From: Takakia lepidozioides
Taxonomy: Eukaryota; Streptophyta; Takakiopsida; Takakiales; Takakiaceae
Direction of reading: 5' to 3'
NCBI GenBank assembly: GCA_030704615.1
Contig: CM060732.1
Location: 80,005,171-80,069,170, forward strand
Length of the DNA stretch: 64,000 bases
Part shown: positions 35,301 through 46,960 of the stretch, piece after piece
How the letters are laid out: each line of letters starts with the position of its first letter
How positions within the stretch are numbered: position 1 is the first letter of the stretch
Position numbers and translations under genes: made by a program
Notes under the pieces: model-generated
Told to the model about the DNA's origin: nothing
The model's database searches: none
What the model saw: the letters and a program-made list of their open reading frames with translations, nothing else

Positions 35301-36864
35301 TCAGTTGTTACTCCACCTCTCTACTATCTCCCCCCCTTCCCACATCCATGCCTTACTTACTCTCTAGCTACGAACTGAATTCTGATGCCCCTGCTCCTCC
35401 CTCCTCCTCTCTATTACTCACGCTGAACAATCAATTGTACAAAATGCTTGCCAAATCACAGGACACCATGTGCTTCAGCCAGCGGCCAACTCCCCCACTC
35501 CACTTGTTCTTTTTCCTAAAGCATGCTTTATATTTTCCCTGTGTTCAGATTGTGGGGGTTGGGTGCAATGTGTTGGGGATGTACTTCTTTATGATGTTTG
35601 TTCTGGTTTGGTGCAGTCGGGGGACAATCTGCACAGCAAGTCACATGTTGGATCTAATGGGCATTGCAACTGTGGATGGTGATTCACATGTCTTCCCCAC
35701 TAATAGGACCCCTCTGTTCATGCTTGGGATTTGGCAAGTTCGTAAACCCCCACTTTTTTGACTGTGTGCTTGCAGGTCACATGTGCTACATGGGGCAGAG
35801 CCATTCAGTTGGCTACAGGTTCAATTACTCCGCACATGACAATATGTGGCCCTATTTATGATGGCTTTGACTTACTCATAGAGAGGGCTCGTGTGTTGGT
35901 TACTCTATTTTTGGCTTGTTTAAAAACCCTCACTGTGACAGGGATGAGGCTTCTATCATTGCTCAATTTTCCACTTGTGATGGTGGAGGAGAATGTTCAT
36001 GAATCACAAGAAGGTCTGTGGCACCTCGGAACCCATGAATTCAGAATCATGGAGATTTCAGATTCATATATAGCCAAAGTTGATCTTTTGCTTTGTGATT
36101 TCTCTCTGTTTCTCATGTTTGTGAGATTCGGTGCTTCATCCCTCTGCATGTACCACCCCGCTTTGTCATGATTGCGAGTTGGAATTGTAGAGATGACCTT
36201 TCTTTGAAAACATACATACTTTGTATGGGGGGCTTGAGGTGAGCAATCCAGAGACCATTATGTGTTACAGACACTAATTACCAGTCCACATTATGGGTGT
36301 ATACTTTGCATGGATTTGCAACCCCCCACATTATTTGGTCCTTCCGAAAATAAAACTCTTTCTTGCTAGAGCTGGAAGCTCATGGGCGCTATGCCTTCAA
36401 CCATCCAGATGTGCTGTTATTTGTTCTGAATGTGGACATCACCACATGTGCACTTGTAATTTTACCGCCCATTACCAAGTTATTGCACCACACATGAAAC
36501 AAAAGTATTACAGATTCATAAGCAGTATGGATGAAAGGTCTGAGAAGTAGATAACAAGAGGCAAGCTGAACGTCGTACATGGGACACTCAGTTTTTGACA
36601 GGAGAGGCCAGTTAAGTACCTAAACTTGAGGCAAAACCCAAAAGGATAATGTATGCAGGCTGAAATGTGGATAGTCTCTGCATTGCTACTGCTTCACCCC
36701 CAAACCATCATGGCCACAAGTACCAACGCTGAAAACTGAAGCAGAAACGTCATGCATGAGACGATTGCGAGAAGCTACAATGCATGAATCTACATTGCGG
36801 TGTATGTCAATGACACTGTGTATATCCTCGCTCACCTCGATCCATGATCACCATGACATCGTGC
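35301..36864. other. Non-coding right interior of the CACTA element
   Basis: Open frames here (for example 35207-35761 and 35758-36171 on +) are hydrophobic and carry no recognisable motif. I see no gene. This is probably the spacer between tnp2 and the right end of the element. Confidence 0.4.
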
Positions 36865-37479
36865 TCATCCGAGAGGGCATGGAAGGTCAGTCAATGTGTA
36901 CCACAGGTAGTAATCGTGGAGCAACGGGTACTTCTTGCCAACAGATCGGAGCCTCTTATTGCAATTTGCAAGACACCAAAAGTAGGCCACAGGCTCCTTC
37001 TTGTGGATGCCACTCTGACCCAACCAGTGGAGCACGACGATGATAGCTTTTTCTGCGCAGGCATTCTGCCTGGTACATGTTCTTGGGCTGCCTTCTGCTT
37101 TTTGACTTGAAGACCGAATGCGCGATTCTAAGCGCAACGGTGCTCCATGATTTCATCCAGTATTGGCTGGTTTCGCAGATGCTTCTGCTCGACTTCGCGG
37201 TAGTGAGAGGCCCGTTTCCACACCTGCGATTGAGGAGGCATTCCTGCACACTTTGAAATGCTTTGCCGAGATAGAGAGTCCACTGGAGTGCAAAGCAAGC
37301 AGATGAAGGAAGCAGACGACATTCGGTAATGCGCGGGAACCACCTTGTCTGCCAAAGTGGACAATGGACAAGTCGCACGTAGGGAAATCATGCCTGTGCC
37401 TTTTCCAGCACATTGGTGGTGACTTGGCATTAGGGGCTGGTCTCACGGTGCATTTTCCACGCCGTATGGTCCATTCCAC
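36865..37479 (-). pseudogene. Unrecognised coding-like fragment inside the CACTA element
   Basis: Minus-strand frames change register but look coding-like: MSSASFICLLCTPVDSLS and QVWKRASHYREVEQKHLRNQ in one, then KKEPVAYFWCLANCNKRL and KKYPLLHDYYLWYTLT in another. I do not recognise a family. Plant DNA transposons often pick up host gene pieces, and this could be one, or a decayed part of the element. No start, splice set or stop can be defined. Confidence 0.25.
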
Positions 37480-37529
37480 ACTTCGTAATTATCATGCAGG
37501 AATTATGGTGTTGGTGAGATATGTAACTA

Positions 37530-37584
37530 GTTTTATTTTATTTTATTTTTATTTTTATTTTTATTTTATTTATAAATAAATGAA
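37530..37584 (+). repeat. (TTTTA)n/T-rich simple repeat
   Basis: A run of TTTTA and ATTTTT units ends in ATTTATAAATAAATG. It is low complexity with no other feature. Confidence 0.9.
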
Positions 37585-37739
37585 ACAGGGAGGCCGTGGC
37601 ATGGGACTTTTTATGGGGAAAAAAATAAAACCCCCATGAACGCCATGAGAGTCACACACTGTAGTGCGACCATCTCTTTGTATTTCCGAGGCCAGATTTC
37701 GAAGTTCGTGATTTATTTCGTTTGCAGCGGAGTACTAAC

Positions 37740-38012
37740 TAAACCCATACACCACAATCAGTGGAAATAATTGTATGTTCCCATTTCACACGCGTGTGTA
37801 ACATGCCATGTAAACTAAGCCAACCCCTGCCACGCTCATGGCTGTTTTCACACCGTTCTTGCGTGGGGTATGGACCACATGTGAGACACCCCACAGTTAG
37901 GGCATATTTAGACCCACACCTTGGCTCAGTGTACAGACCCATGATAAAAGCCGTGGAATGTGCCAGGTGTGAGATGGCAGAGCCGTGGAAAAAGCCGGTT
38001 TCTCTTCTAGTG
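37740..38012. repeat. Right subterminal repeats and terminus of the CACTA element
   Basis: It contains TTTCACACGCGTGTGTAAC, GGCTGTTTTCACACCG, GACCACATGTGAGAC, GCCGTGGAATGTGCC and GCCGTGGAAAAAGCCGG, ending ...CTTCTAGTG at 38012. The final bases are the complement of a CACTAGAAGAGAAACCGG terminus. The motif family matches the left subterminal region. Confidence 0.75.
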
Positions 38013-38013
38013 G

Positions 38014-38418
38014 TATGAGGTCAAAATACCGAAAGGACATAAATTTCTTGACTATATCGAACAGTATTGGAAGCCCAAAATAGCAATGTGGTGTACAGCA
38101 GCCTGCCATGTCCCTCATGCGAGCCAAGACACAAACGCAAGCATTGAGGCATACCATGGAAATCTGAAGGCAAGACTTGCCATGGGGAAATGCAAGATGA
38201 GTGGTCGTAGAGTGGACTGGCTTATATGGGAACTCACTGGCCGTGTGCTAACACACTACTAGTACGCAATCCATTTGAAGACCCATGGGTTCATAAGAAA
38301 TGACAAACACGAAAAGTACATATCCAGTTCTATACTTGCGGCACGAGACATTCATGCTGAGAGTGTTACTCTTCCCTTGGGTCCTGGTGAACCAGCCTAC
38401 GTTCTCAGCAGCAACCAC
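38014..38418 (+). pseudogene. MULE transposase, segment between the DDE core and SWIM
   Basis: The plus frame (codons from 38014) reads PKGHKFLDYIEQYWKPKIAM, then ASIEAYHGNLKARL, RVDWLIWELT, and, after TAG at 38260-38262, KHEKYISSSILAARD. This is the region MULE transposases carry after the catalytic core: the FLDYIEQYW-type segment, the TN-x-IE-x-YH-x-x-LK motif and the DWL helix. The expected catalytic DDE domain upstream is missing, replaced by the CACTA element. Downstream the frame enters the second CACTA element after a CAC codon at 38416-38418 and resumes in the same frame at 42624. Confidence 0.75.
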
Positions 38419-38697
38419 CACTACAAGAGATGAGCGTTTTTAGGACTACGGATTTGGCGGAGTCATAAAAACGGCACTAGGTATACGACTACAGAGCGCT
38501 GAAATGCGTTGCAGTCATAGTTTTATCACTTTATAGTAATGGATATCACTACATGACTCCGGAAAATTAGGGAGCATTGGTCAAACATTGTTGACCATGG
38601 TGACAAGGATGGTTTTATGACTAGTGTGATATGTTTGACTAGACGTGGACGACGTTTCATGGAATCTTGTGACTCCATGACTGAAGATGGTTTTACA

Positions 38698-38910
38698 GCT
38701 CTATTTATACGACTACATCCCTACACGTGTCATTTTGAAAGCACATACATGAATGTATTCATCCATTGGATGAGTTTATCCATCGATGACATGGCATGTA
38801 AACTTATGAGTCCCTTACTGCAAATTGTTTCATAACTCTATATATATGACTACATCACTACACATGTCATTTAAAAGGCATATACATTAATGAATTCATT
38901 CAATGGATGG
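38698..38910 (+). repeat. Diverged direct repeat inside the non-autonomous CACTA
   Basis: CTCTATTTATACGACTACAT at about 38698 and CTCTATATATATGACTACAT at about 38832 start two similar ~75-bp blocks that run through CACATGTCATTT-like and TGAATTCATTCA-like sequence. They probably belong to the subterminal repeat region. Confidence 0.6.
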
Positions 38911-41900
38911 GTTCATCTATCCGCCTATACGGTGTGTCGATTTGATATCTGTTCAATAAATTGGACCTGGATGGACGTGGCTTAACAAGGATCGCAAGAT
39001 ATATGAGATTAAAATACGTGATTGTACAAGGTTAGATCATGTGATGGAAATTATTTTGAATCATTAGATTTTACAGGATCTAACGGTCTAGATTGTTTAA
39101 GATCTAACGGTTTAAGATTACACCGCCGAACTTTACACCGGGCTGGGTCTTAGGCTTTTTTGTCTCCTGCGTTTCACCATCTATTTGATGTTGTGTCATG
39201 GAACGCGATGATCGTAGGATATGCAAGGGCGTGGGATGGAGGCTTTGCAGACCTTCCTACTCTTGAGCAAATGATGCAGGAAGGAGAAGAGGAGGAGGAG
39301 AGGAGACGAGGAGAAGATCCCAACATTCTTGTGAGCTCGCCATTTTTGGGAGAGAGACGAGACGAGGAGACGCTCGCCGTTCTTGGGAGAGTCAGCTTGG
39401 TCTTAGCAGGCCGTGTTTCAATCTCTGCCTGCTCAGCTGCACCGTGGTGGTTCGATCTCACATACCAATCCAACATTACCTGACTACAGATACAAGCAGC
39501 ACACACAAGGGGTCCTTTTGGGCTGATGGTCGGTCAAATCCTCTATGGGTCATGATACAAGGTAAAGGACAATGTGGTGAGGATACCTTCTTCTTTGACC
39601 TATTTCAGCCTGTTTTGCTCTGTTTGGCAGCATGAAAGTATCCAAAAACAGGTAATAGAGATGAGGAGAAGCTTTGGAATGAACACTTTTCCGACCCCAG
39701 TCAATGGCGAGACAATGGAGACAAAAAGGTGAATGCATGTTGGACTACACTAGAGAGAAGTAGATGCAATTTAGAATTAGAACTACTGTAATAATTAGGG
39801 TTGGGGTTTGCTGGAAGAACTTCACGCCGTCAGTGTCAGCTGCTAGCAGCAAGTATTCATGATTTGTACACAGACATGGGTAGCTAAAGGACCAGGGATA
39901 GAGGTCCAGGTTCATCCAAGAGGGTTTTTAAGGTTTCATCCATACTGAATGAAATTTCTGTTATAACCATAACTGGATGATTTACAGGCAGATATGCATT
40001 TCAATGCATTTTAGGTTTATGCTCCTTTGATTTAAACCTATTGAATGCCCATTTTTCATCCTGGTCTGATACCATCCATACCGGATGGTGGATGAAATTG
40101 CGGGTGGTTTTCCTTTAAGTGTCTCTCTGCCCTAGACACAGCACGATATCGTGCGTGTTTTTTTTCTCTGGAAGAGAGCGATGGCGGACGAATGCTCGAT
40201 GGCGGCTGAATGCCCGAGCAGCAAGATCCGAACGGGTGTGTTCTTGTTTTTTGAACGCGCGATGACGGCAGACACTTTCATCTCCCGCGATGGCAAATGA
40301 CATACTGTTATGTTTGCCTACGTTTTTTCCTCATTGATGAAGCAGCGGCGGTTATGGAGGTGGGGAAGTGGCCTGTATTACAAGATACAACTTGTCCTCA
40401 ACTCTCCTCCCGTTGCATTCTGTTGTGCTCGTTCAAATTCAGATGATGAACACTGCAGTGTCCTACTCCACAAAAGATTGAGGTTCTTTGTGGTGTCACA
40501 TCTATGCTTTCTTCTGCTGGTTTTGTGATCTTTGCATGCTTTATCGCTCATACTTGACATGGATAGCAACTGTGAAATCCTGTAATTCACCTCGCGCATC
40601 CTCACTAACGCACAAAACATTTTTTGTGTTTGTTTTTGGGACGGGCGCAGGTGAGGGATTTCACTTGGCATGAACTCTTTGGCTTGCAGATGATTTGGTT
40701 ACTGCAGGAGGGATAAGATATGCTGCAAGCTACCGTTGTTGCAATTTTCTGCTTCAAAGCTGCTTCAAGGGGGATATGCCTTAAACCTTTACTTTGATTT
40801 CTGGTTCTTGGTAACCAAATCTATTAAGTCAGGGAAGTAAATGGGCTGGGCCTCCTAGAAATCAGACCTTATTGTGAAGGTTCGGGCTGGTTGTGATGAC
40901 AAGGGTTTGGTGATGCAAGTGTGACATTGGATGCATTTTTCCAGACCTGTTTTCTGGCATTTTGGAGAGTCAGACAGTGCTGTTTATGCCTCACTAGTTT
41001 AGAATGTATTAAGTAAGGCATTGGGTAAGCCTTTTTAAGAACACATACATTCTTTCAGGCTCCCCCATGGAGATTATAGCCTGATTACAGACTGGTATTT
41101 GAGGATCTCTCTAAAACTTGGCAGAGTGACTGGATAAGGCCCTGGGATACATACCATAGCCCTGCATCTACTTATGGAAGTACAATCAGTTCAGCTTGTG
41201 CTTTTAGGAACATACAAGTCCTTTAAAGCTGTAATAGGGAATTGTTTTCATCAAAGCTTTCACTCTTAGGCCTGCTGGAATGGTTTTCTCAAAGACCTGT
41301 TGAGCTTACAACATACTTGTTTAAGCTATTTGAACCCAAGAATTACCAAGCCAGTATTTTTAAAGGGCTTTTTTTTTATTACGAACTGTATTCTTAAGCT
41401 CCCCCCAGAAATTGGGAATGTGACATGGTAATGACTCTCTCTCTCTCTCCTCCTCTGATACATGATACATATATACATGATTTGTGCAGAGGCATGGATA
41501 TCTGAAGGAGCAGGGATAGAGTGCATGGGTCCAGATTCATCCAAGAGGGCCGGATTTCAATCTCCAGATTACATATGATTCCCTGTGGAAGGATAGCTAC
41601 AAGAAACCTGCATGATAGATGATCAATTGGTTGGTCTTGAGCTGAAGAGCACGACCCCTGCAGGGATGTCTCTCCATCTGTAGATCTTTTAGGAAGTGGA
41701 AGGCTAGGCCTAGGGCCCAGTTTTCTTATGACATTGTTAGCTGATTTTCAGTTCTTCTCCTTAGCTCGGTGCTTTTCTGTTTCCAAGTTATGGCAGTAGT
41801 TTCTGGCTGCAGTCTCTTTTCCTGCTAGACTCTTTAGCTCTATGCAGACCCCCTTCTTTGCTTGCCTTCCTTCTTACTACTCTTTCTTGTCTTGGTACGC

Positions 41901-41912
41901 GAAGCTGTGTCT

Positions 41913-42005
41913 TCCTCTTTCAGCCTCTATGGCACTCTATCCAGAGGCTATTTTTCCTCTTTCAGCCTCTATGGCACTCTATCCAGAGGCTATTTTTCCT
42001 CTTTG
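41913..42005 (+). repeat. 42-bp tandem repeat, 2.2 copies, identical
   Basis: The unit starts TCCTCTTTCAGCCTCTATGG and ends CAGAGGCTATTTT. Two adjacent copies (41913-41954, 41955-41996) appear identical and a third starts at 41997, which implies a recent duplication within the CACTA interior. Confidence 0.9.
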
Positions 42006-42623
42006 TATCAAGGACATTTTATGTCCATTACCTATAAAGTTCTAGAGGCCACTGTCCCCCACTGTCCCTCTTTGTTAACAAAAATAAAAATAATAAAAAA
42101 AGACAACAATGGCTTCCATTCTATTTTCCTAGATACCTAATGAGAATTTAAATCAATTAGTAATCTAAATATTATGTATGATCTAATTTATTAAATTAAA
42201 ATATTATTAAAAAACCTCTTTAGTCATGAAGTTATATACTCATGACTACATCATGGCAACGTGGCATTATATGATACGATATTCTTTCCCACGTGTGGGT
42301 CATATATGTTGTCCATGTGGACACGTGTCACATCCGGAGTGCTACATATGTCTCTCTGACGCCTCTCCAATGGAGTTATACTTTGTAGACATGTAGTCAT
42401 ATAGTTAGTCATATATAAATCATATAGTTGTGACTACATCCTTTCTACAGCATGACTCCAGGTGCCACGCATGCAGTCACGGCTATGACTTGCAAAACGC
42501 AGTCCTAAAGACTAGTCGCTATGACAGGGTTTTTTTCACTGCAGAGTGATATAGTCATGAACGCATATAAGACTGAAAAAATAGTCATATGTGCAGTCAT
42601 AAAAACGCTCATCTGTTGTAGTG

Positions 42624-43283
42624 CACCCCGGCACAACATACATTGTTTACAATCCTGATTGCGATTGGGCTTGTTGCACGTGCCCATGGGCAATGAAGGG
42701 AAACTTATACAAGCATCAGGTCCGTGTCCTGAAGATGCTTCACCCTGACCTGCAGGATGGCTTCCTTGTGTGCGCTTGTGGCACGGCGCTGGGAACCATT
42801 CATGGAGGATTACCTAACTTGCTCTTGGGCAATGGTGCCGGCGGCAACGAAGAATCCAATCAGTTCATGGAAAGACATCCTCCGGACGACTTCCCCTACG
42901 ACGAGGCACCTCTGGAGGTCTCAGCCTCAATGGAACAAGAATTCGCGGACATACTTCGCATTGTAGGTGATGACAAATACCTGGAGGCACATGCCCGATC
43001 TGCTCTTCGTATATGCAGAGGGCAGCACGTTGATATCCTGGCGAAAAGTGTGGCTGGAATGTTGCACCCTGCGGTAGAGAAGGCTTTCCGTCCTCTGAAC
43101 GACAATAATAACATGTCTCTGAAAAAGAGACGAGATTTTGTGGAGGTCTGGAAAACCCGGCCTAGGGTTTTGCGGAGAACCAGCAAGAGGGTGTCTGCAC
43201 CTGCACCTGCACCTGCACCACATATATACTCGAAAATTTGCAAGGTTTCAGGTCGTGTAGGTGTCACGAAGAAGACAATATAA
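42624..43283 (+). pseudogene. MULE transposase C-terminus with SWIM zinc finger
   Basis: Resumes the frame interrupted at 38418. It holds TTYIVYNPDCDWACCTCPWA, then GNLYKHQ, a SWIM-type zinc finger (Cys-x-Cys...x-His) in which the Cys normally two residues before the His is Tyr (YKH, not CKH). The rest is poorly conserved, with a Lys/Arg-rich tail, an Ala-Pro repeat (about 43195-43220) and TAA at 43281-43283. SWIM fingers at the C-terminus are a hallmark of MULE transposases. Because the CACTA insertion added exactly one codon (CAC), precise excision would leave the frame open. Confidence 0.8.
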
Positions 43284-43319
43284 GTCTGCAATTCCTCTGG
43301 TAGCATTGTCCCTTTCTGA

Positions 43320-43950
43320 AATACAAGTCCGCAATGGACTCATGCACAGTCTCCCAACGGACTCCTCCAGTCTCCACAATCCCAGCACACTCCGGCACAA
43401 ACTCCCATCAGACGGCTGCAGAGTCCCACAATGGACTCCTTCACAGTCTCCCAACGGACTCCTCCAGTCTCCTAACTGACTCCCACACAGTCTCCCAAGC
43501 ATATTCTCCCAACGGACTCACGCACAGTCTCCCAACAGAGTCACAGTCAACAGACTCCGAACGCCAGTAAGCCAGTCTGCTGGTCAGTCTGCTGCCCACT
43601 CCAAAAGTCTGCTCACCACACTTCCACCTCATCCCTGCAACTCTTCCAGCAGACTGCTGGACAGACTAAGTCTCAAGCAGACTCATCCACAACAGCAGAC
43701 TCAAAATGGACAGGCTCCAGTGGACTACCTCCCTAACGACTCATGCCAATCCAGCGTCCCAGCGGACTCATGGACATGGTGCCTACCAGACTAGGTACCA
43801 GACCCACCAGTCCTAGCCTCGGCAGCGTACTGCTCGCACATTCAAGCTCAGCAGACTCGGGTGCACAGTGCATGGAAAAATTGACACCATTGTGTCCATT
43901 GAGTTTAATGACAACATTACAAAACATGCCAGCACCCACAGTACACAAAA
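43320..43950 (+). repeat. AGTCTC/GGACTC/CAGACT-rich region between convergent MULE genes
   Basis: It contains two near-identical copies of a ~47-bp module (about 43331-43380 and 43428-43475) with CACAGTCTCCCAACGGACTC and CTCCAGTCTCC, plus many scattered CAGACT, GGACTC and AGTCTG motifs up to 43950. The motif is the one seen in the flanking arrays. Confidence 0.75.
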
Positions 43951-45839
43951 ATGCTTATCACCACTGGAATAGTAAGCGAAAAAACTTGCATTTTTTATTT
44001 CGGTACGTAGACTTCACATGACAAGTACATCATACTCATGAGAGCAGTTTCTCTACATTATCCAACCCCCGCACGATATACTGGGCACACTGCATTCGCT
44101 GCCCAAGTGCAAACTTGAAAGTAAACCAGTCCTTCGTGAAAGGTGTTCCTCTCTCTGGCTTTGCAGTCTTGGAGACATTTCCTCTGACTTTTACCCACTC
44201 ATAAAACACTTGAATGAATGACATGACGTAAAAGCCACACTCCCAGCTGAATGGTTGCTGGGGCACATCAGGCGCGTGGAACTGAAATGCTTGGACAATC
44301 TCATGCCACTCCGGTGAGTCCATCGAGTACCCTAAGCACTCAGCATGAAGCTTCTGAATCCACCCTAGAACAAAGGGACAACCATGCGAGTCCCTGATAG
44401 AGTTCAGGTGAGTGTAACAGCCCTTGCGGAGGTCGATGATACAAACACTCCAGTGCCCCCTGCAATGGTATCAAACAACATGGCGTCATTGCACAATCAT
44501 GATGGGCAGACTCAGCAGACTGACACTCAGCAGACTCAATCTTCAAACCCAGTCCACTGTACAAATACAGAGGTCAACTTAATCGCTCAGAGTCAAGACG
44601 ACACTGCGAAACCAGACTATGACTCAGGAGACAGTCTCAGCAGACTCGGAAGAGTTCTTACTCGTCCTCAATTGGCACCAAAATGAAATCGCACTCTTTC
44701 AAGTCCTTGCCCAGTCGTTCAGTGCTGAGGCAACCTTTCAAGACCTCTAGAAGGTTTTCACGTTGCCCCACCCCCAATGACTTCAACACCGTCCACGTCG
44801 ACGTTGGAAGAACATCAATAGTATTGGTGAACGCAGCCTCAACCGACTTCTCATAGAATCGACACCACAGCTCCAGGAGTCTATCTGTGCACTCCGACTC
44901 AACCTTCTGGAGCGCCTTTATGTCATCCGGCGACAGTCCGCATTCAAACCGTGGGTCCCCTTCAAAAAACATCAACATGGAATTACCCGCCTTGACGTGC
45001 AAAACATGTGCTTTGCCAAACCGAGTACCCATCCTACACAGAGCAGACCATCCTTTGGGAAGCCTCATGTACTGAACAGACTGATGGCAACATGGTGCCA
45101 AACACTCTATAGGCTGAACAGTTCATCAGACTGACAAGACTAACCACAACAGACAATGATGAAACCAGCAGCAGACTGACCAGCGAGCAGAGTGACCACA
45201 ACAGAGCGCAAAGCACTTAACGACAAAGACAAACAAAGAGACTGAGCACAGTCTCACCTGTGCTGCTCTAGGAAACGACCCACATCTTTGTCCATGTCCA
45301 AGGCCAGCTTGCGGTTCTTGTTCATAAAGACGCCAGACTTTTTCTTCGCCGGTCTCTTGGTACTCGGACCCTCCTCAACCTCCTCAACATGGTCCACGAC
45401 AGTCCGCTTCTTGGCTTTGCCTCTCCCCTGAGAAGCAGGGACAGCTGTAGGCGGGCTGGATAGAGTAGACAAACGCAGCGCTGCCGCCCTACTTCGCAAC
45501 AGAGGCTGGTCAGCAGGTTTGTTTACACTTGCTGGACCTGTCTTTGTAGCTTCGTGGGTCGCATGCGTAGAACTGACCCGCGCATCGGGGGGCGTGCTCA
45601 CCCCCACACCTTTCTTGGTTGTCGATCCCACGTTTGCAGCATGGGCAGAAGATGTCATGTCCTCAGAAGTAGACAGTCTGCCAACGGAGGGACGAACATC
45701 CTGTGAGGATACCGTGCAAAATGGCGAATAGCCCAATTTCACAATGTGCTAAAATATAAACAACAGTGCTGAAAGAGGAAATGGCACAACCTGCCCAAGG
45801 GGTGAGGGAGCAGACTCCATGTAATCCAGCGCTATACCA

Positions 45840-46200
45840 GATGGTATCTGCGCCACATGTGGTTCCTTGTCAGTGTGCCTGCTAGCATGTTCAGTTTGTT
45901 GCTCAATGTGGGCAGTCTACTCGGCCGCCGGTTCTTCATCAGTCCTTTCGTCTGTGAACTGTGCAGTCTGCTGGCAACTCTGCGGTTCAGTCTCTTCCTC
46001 AATGTGGGCAGTGTGCTCGGTGGCAGGTTGGTCGTCAGTCCTTCCCTCTGTGAAGTGTACAGTGTGCTGGTCAAGCCATGCAGTCTGAACTGTGCAGTCT
46101 ACCGCTTCGAGCCATCCTGGTCAGTCCTTCCATCTGTGACCTGTGCAGTCTGCTGGTTAGTCTGCAGTTCAGTCTGCTCATCAATGAAGACAGTATGCTG
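45840..46200 (-). repeat. Coding tandem repeats, ~110 bp units, in the Ulp1-like gene
   Basis: On the minus strand a peptide module like TAQFTDERTDEEPAAE followed by HTAHIEEETEPQ recurs with variation (HFTEGRTDDQPATE, HIEQQTEH). It encodes an acidic Gln/Thr-rich linker. Two units carry TAG where others have a Gln or His codon. Confidence 0.65.
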
Positions 46201-46639
46201 CCCCGCCACAGGTTGCTCGGCAGTCCTTCCATGTGTCGACTGTTCAGTATGCTGGTCAGTCTGGTGGACAGCCGGCTGGGTGTTCGGATCTCCATGGACT
46301 TGGGAAACATCAAGAACATGTATGGAAGACCCACCGGCAATTGCTTCCTCAGACTCTTCTGTAAGATCTATGATACGGTTTTGCATTCCCAGATTGAGTT
46401 CGGTCATCACGTAAGACTCATCTATGGCTTTTGCCACTGAGCGCACGAAAACAAGACTAAGCTGGAAGGTCATAGAAGGCAAGCCACGGGGAGCTGGATA
46501 AGAATGCTTTACCGGTGACCTAATGACGTCGTCGGTGAATGTGCCTGGGGGAAAAGTGGACTCGGTCAAAACACTCATACTGGGCAGATCCAAAAACATG
46601 TTGTTGGGAACTCAGCAGAAATTCGTCCACAGGGTCCCG

Positions 46640-46960
46640 GTGAGGCCAGTGCATCCGAGTCTGTTGCACAATCCAAGGAACAGACTGGCTGTTAGTCTCC
46701 TGGATAGTCTGCTCGGCCATCTGCTGAGTGGGTCCGCCAGTGTGCTGGACAGTCTGCTGAGGGGCAATCTGCTGGCTGGATTCGTCGGTCTGCTGCACGA
46801 TCTGCTGCACAGTCTGCTGAGGGGCAGTCTGGTGGCCATGTTCAGTGGTCTGCTACACAGTCGGCTGAGGGGTAGTCTGTTGGCCGGTCTGTTCTCCTGT
46901 CTGTTGCAAAGTCTACAAAGTTCGCTGCCCGCTCAGTACTGTTTGCACATACTGAGTATG
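46640..46960 (-). repeat. CAGACTG-rich coding region (Gln-Gln-Thr) of the Ulp1-like gene
   Basis: On the minus strand repeated CAGCAGACTG gives Gln-Gln-Thr runs (QQTVQHTGG, QQIVQQTDE). The same nucleotide motif makes up the non-coding arrays at both flanks of the element. Confidence 0.7.

Larger units (their letters stand above)
23962..38012. mobile_element. ~14-kb CACTA (En/Spm) element with TNPA-like and tnp2 genes
   Basis: The right end is clear. On the minus strand it begins CACTAGAAGAGAAACCGGCT (from 38012), a typical CACTA terminus, followed inward by repeated TTTTCCACGGC/TTTTCACAC-type motifs. The left end is less certain: CACTATTGGTGAAAAAAACC at 23962 matches the right end only partly, and its CACTATTGG also fits the coding sense of the host MULE (FTIG). 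Related subterminal motifs (GGCTGTTTTCACAG at about 24003, GGCTGTTTTCACACC at about 37839) place the left end in 23.96-24.00 kb. The flanking 3 bp (ATT, GTA) do not match. The host gene lacks its DDE core here, so an adjacent deletion probably removed the original junction. Genes: TNPA-like on - and tnp2 on +, divergent. Confidence 0.7.
38419..42623. mobile_element. Non-autonomous CACTA element, 4,205 bp, with TIRs and CAC TSD
   Basis: The left end is CACTACAAGAGATGAGCGTT and the right end is its inverted copy. The first 29 bp of each end (38419-38447 and 42595-42623) match at 27 positions. The element is flanked by a 3-bp direct duplication CAC (38416-38418 and 42624-42626), as expected for CACTA. 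Subterminal regions hold many AGTCATA/TATGACTACAT motifs in both orientations (about 38440-38900 and 42220-42610). The interior encodes no transposase and shows no recognisable ORF, so it would need a transposase supplied in trans. Its TIR differs from that of the ~14 kb CACTA, so that element is not its obvious partner. Confidence 0.95.

Noticed and set aside
38419-42623. ORFs inside the non-autonomous CACTA (for example 39160-39483)
   Set aside because: Short, no motif, not in a splice-compatible series. The element shows no transposase.
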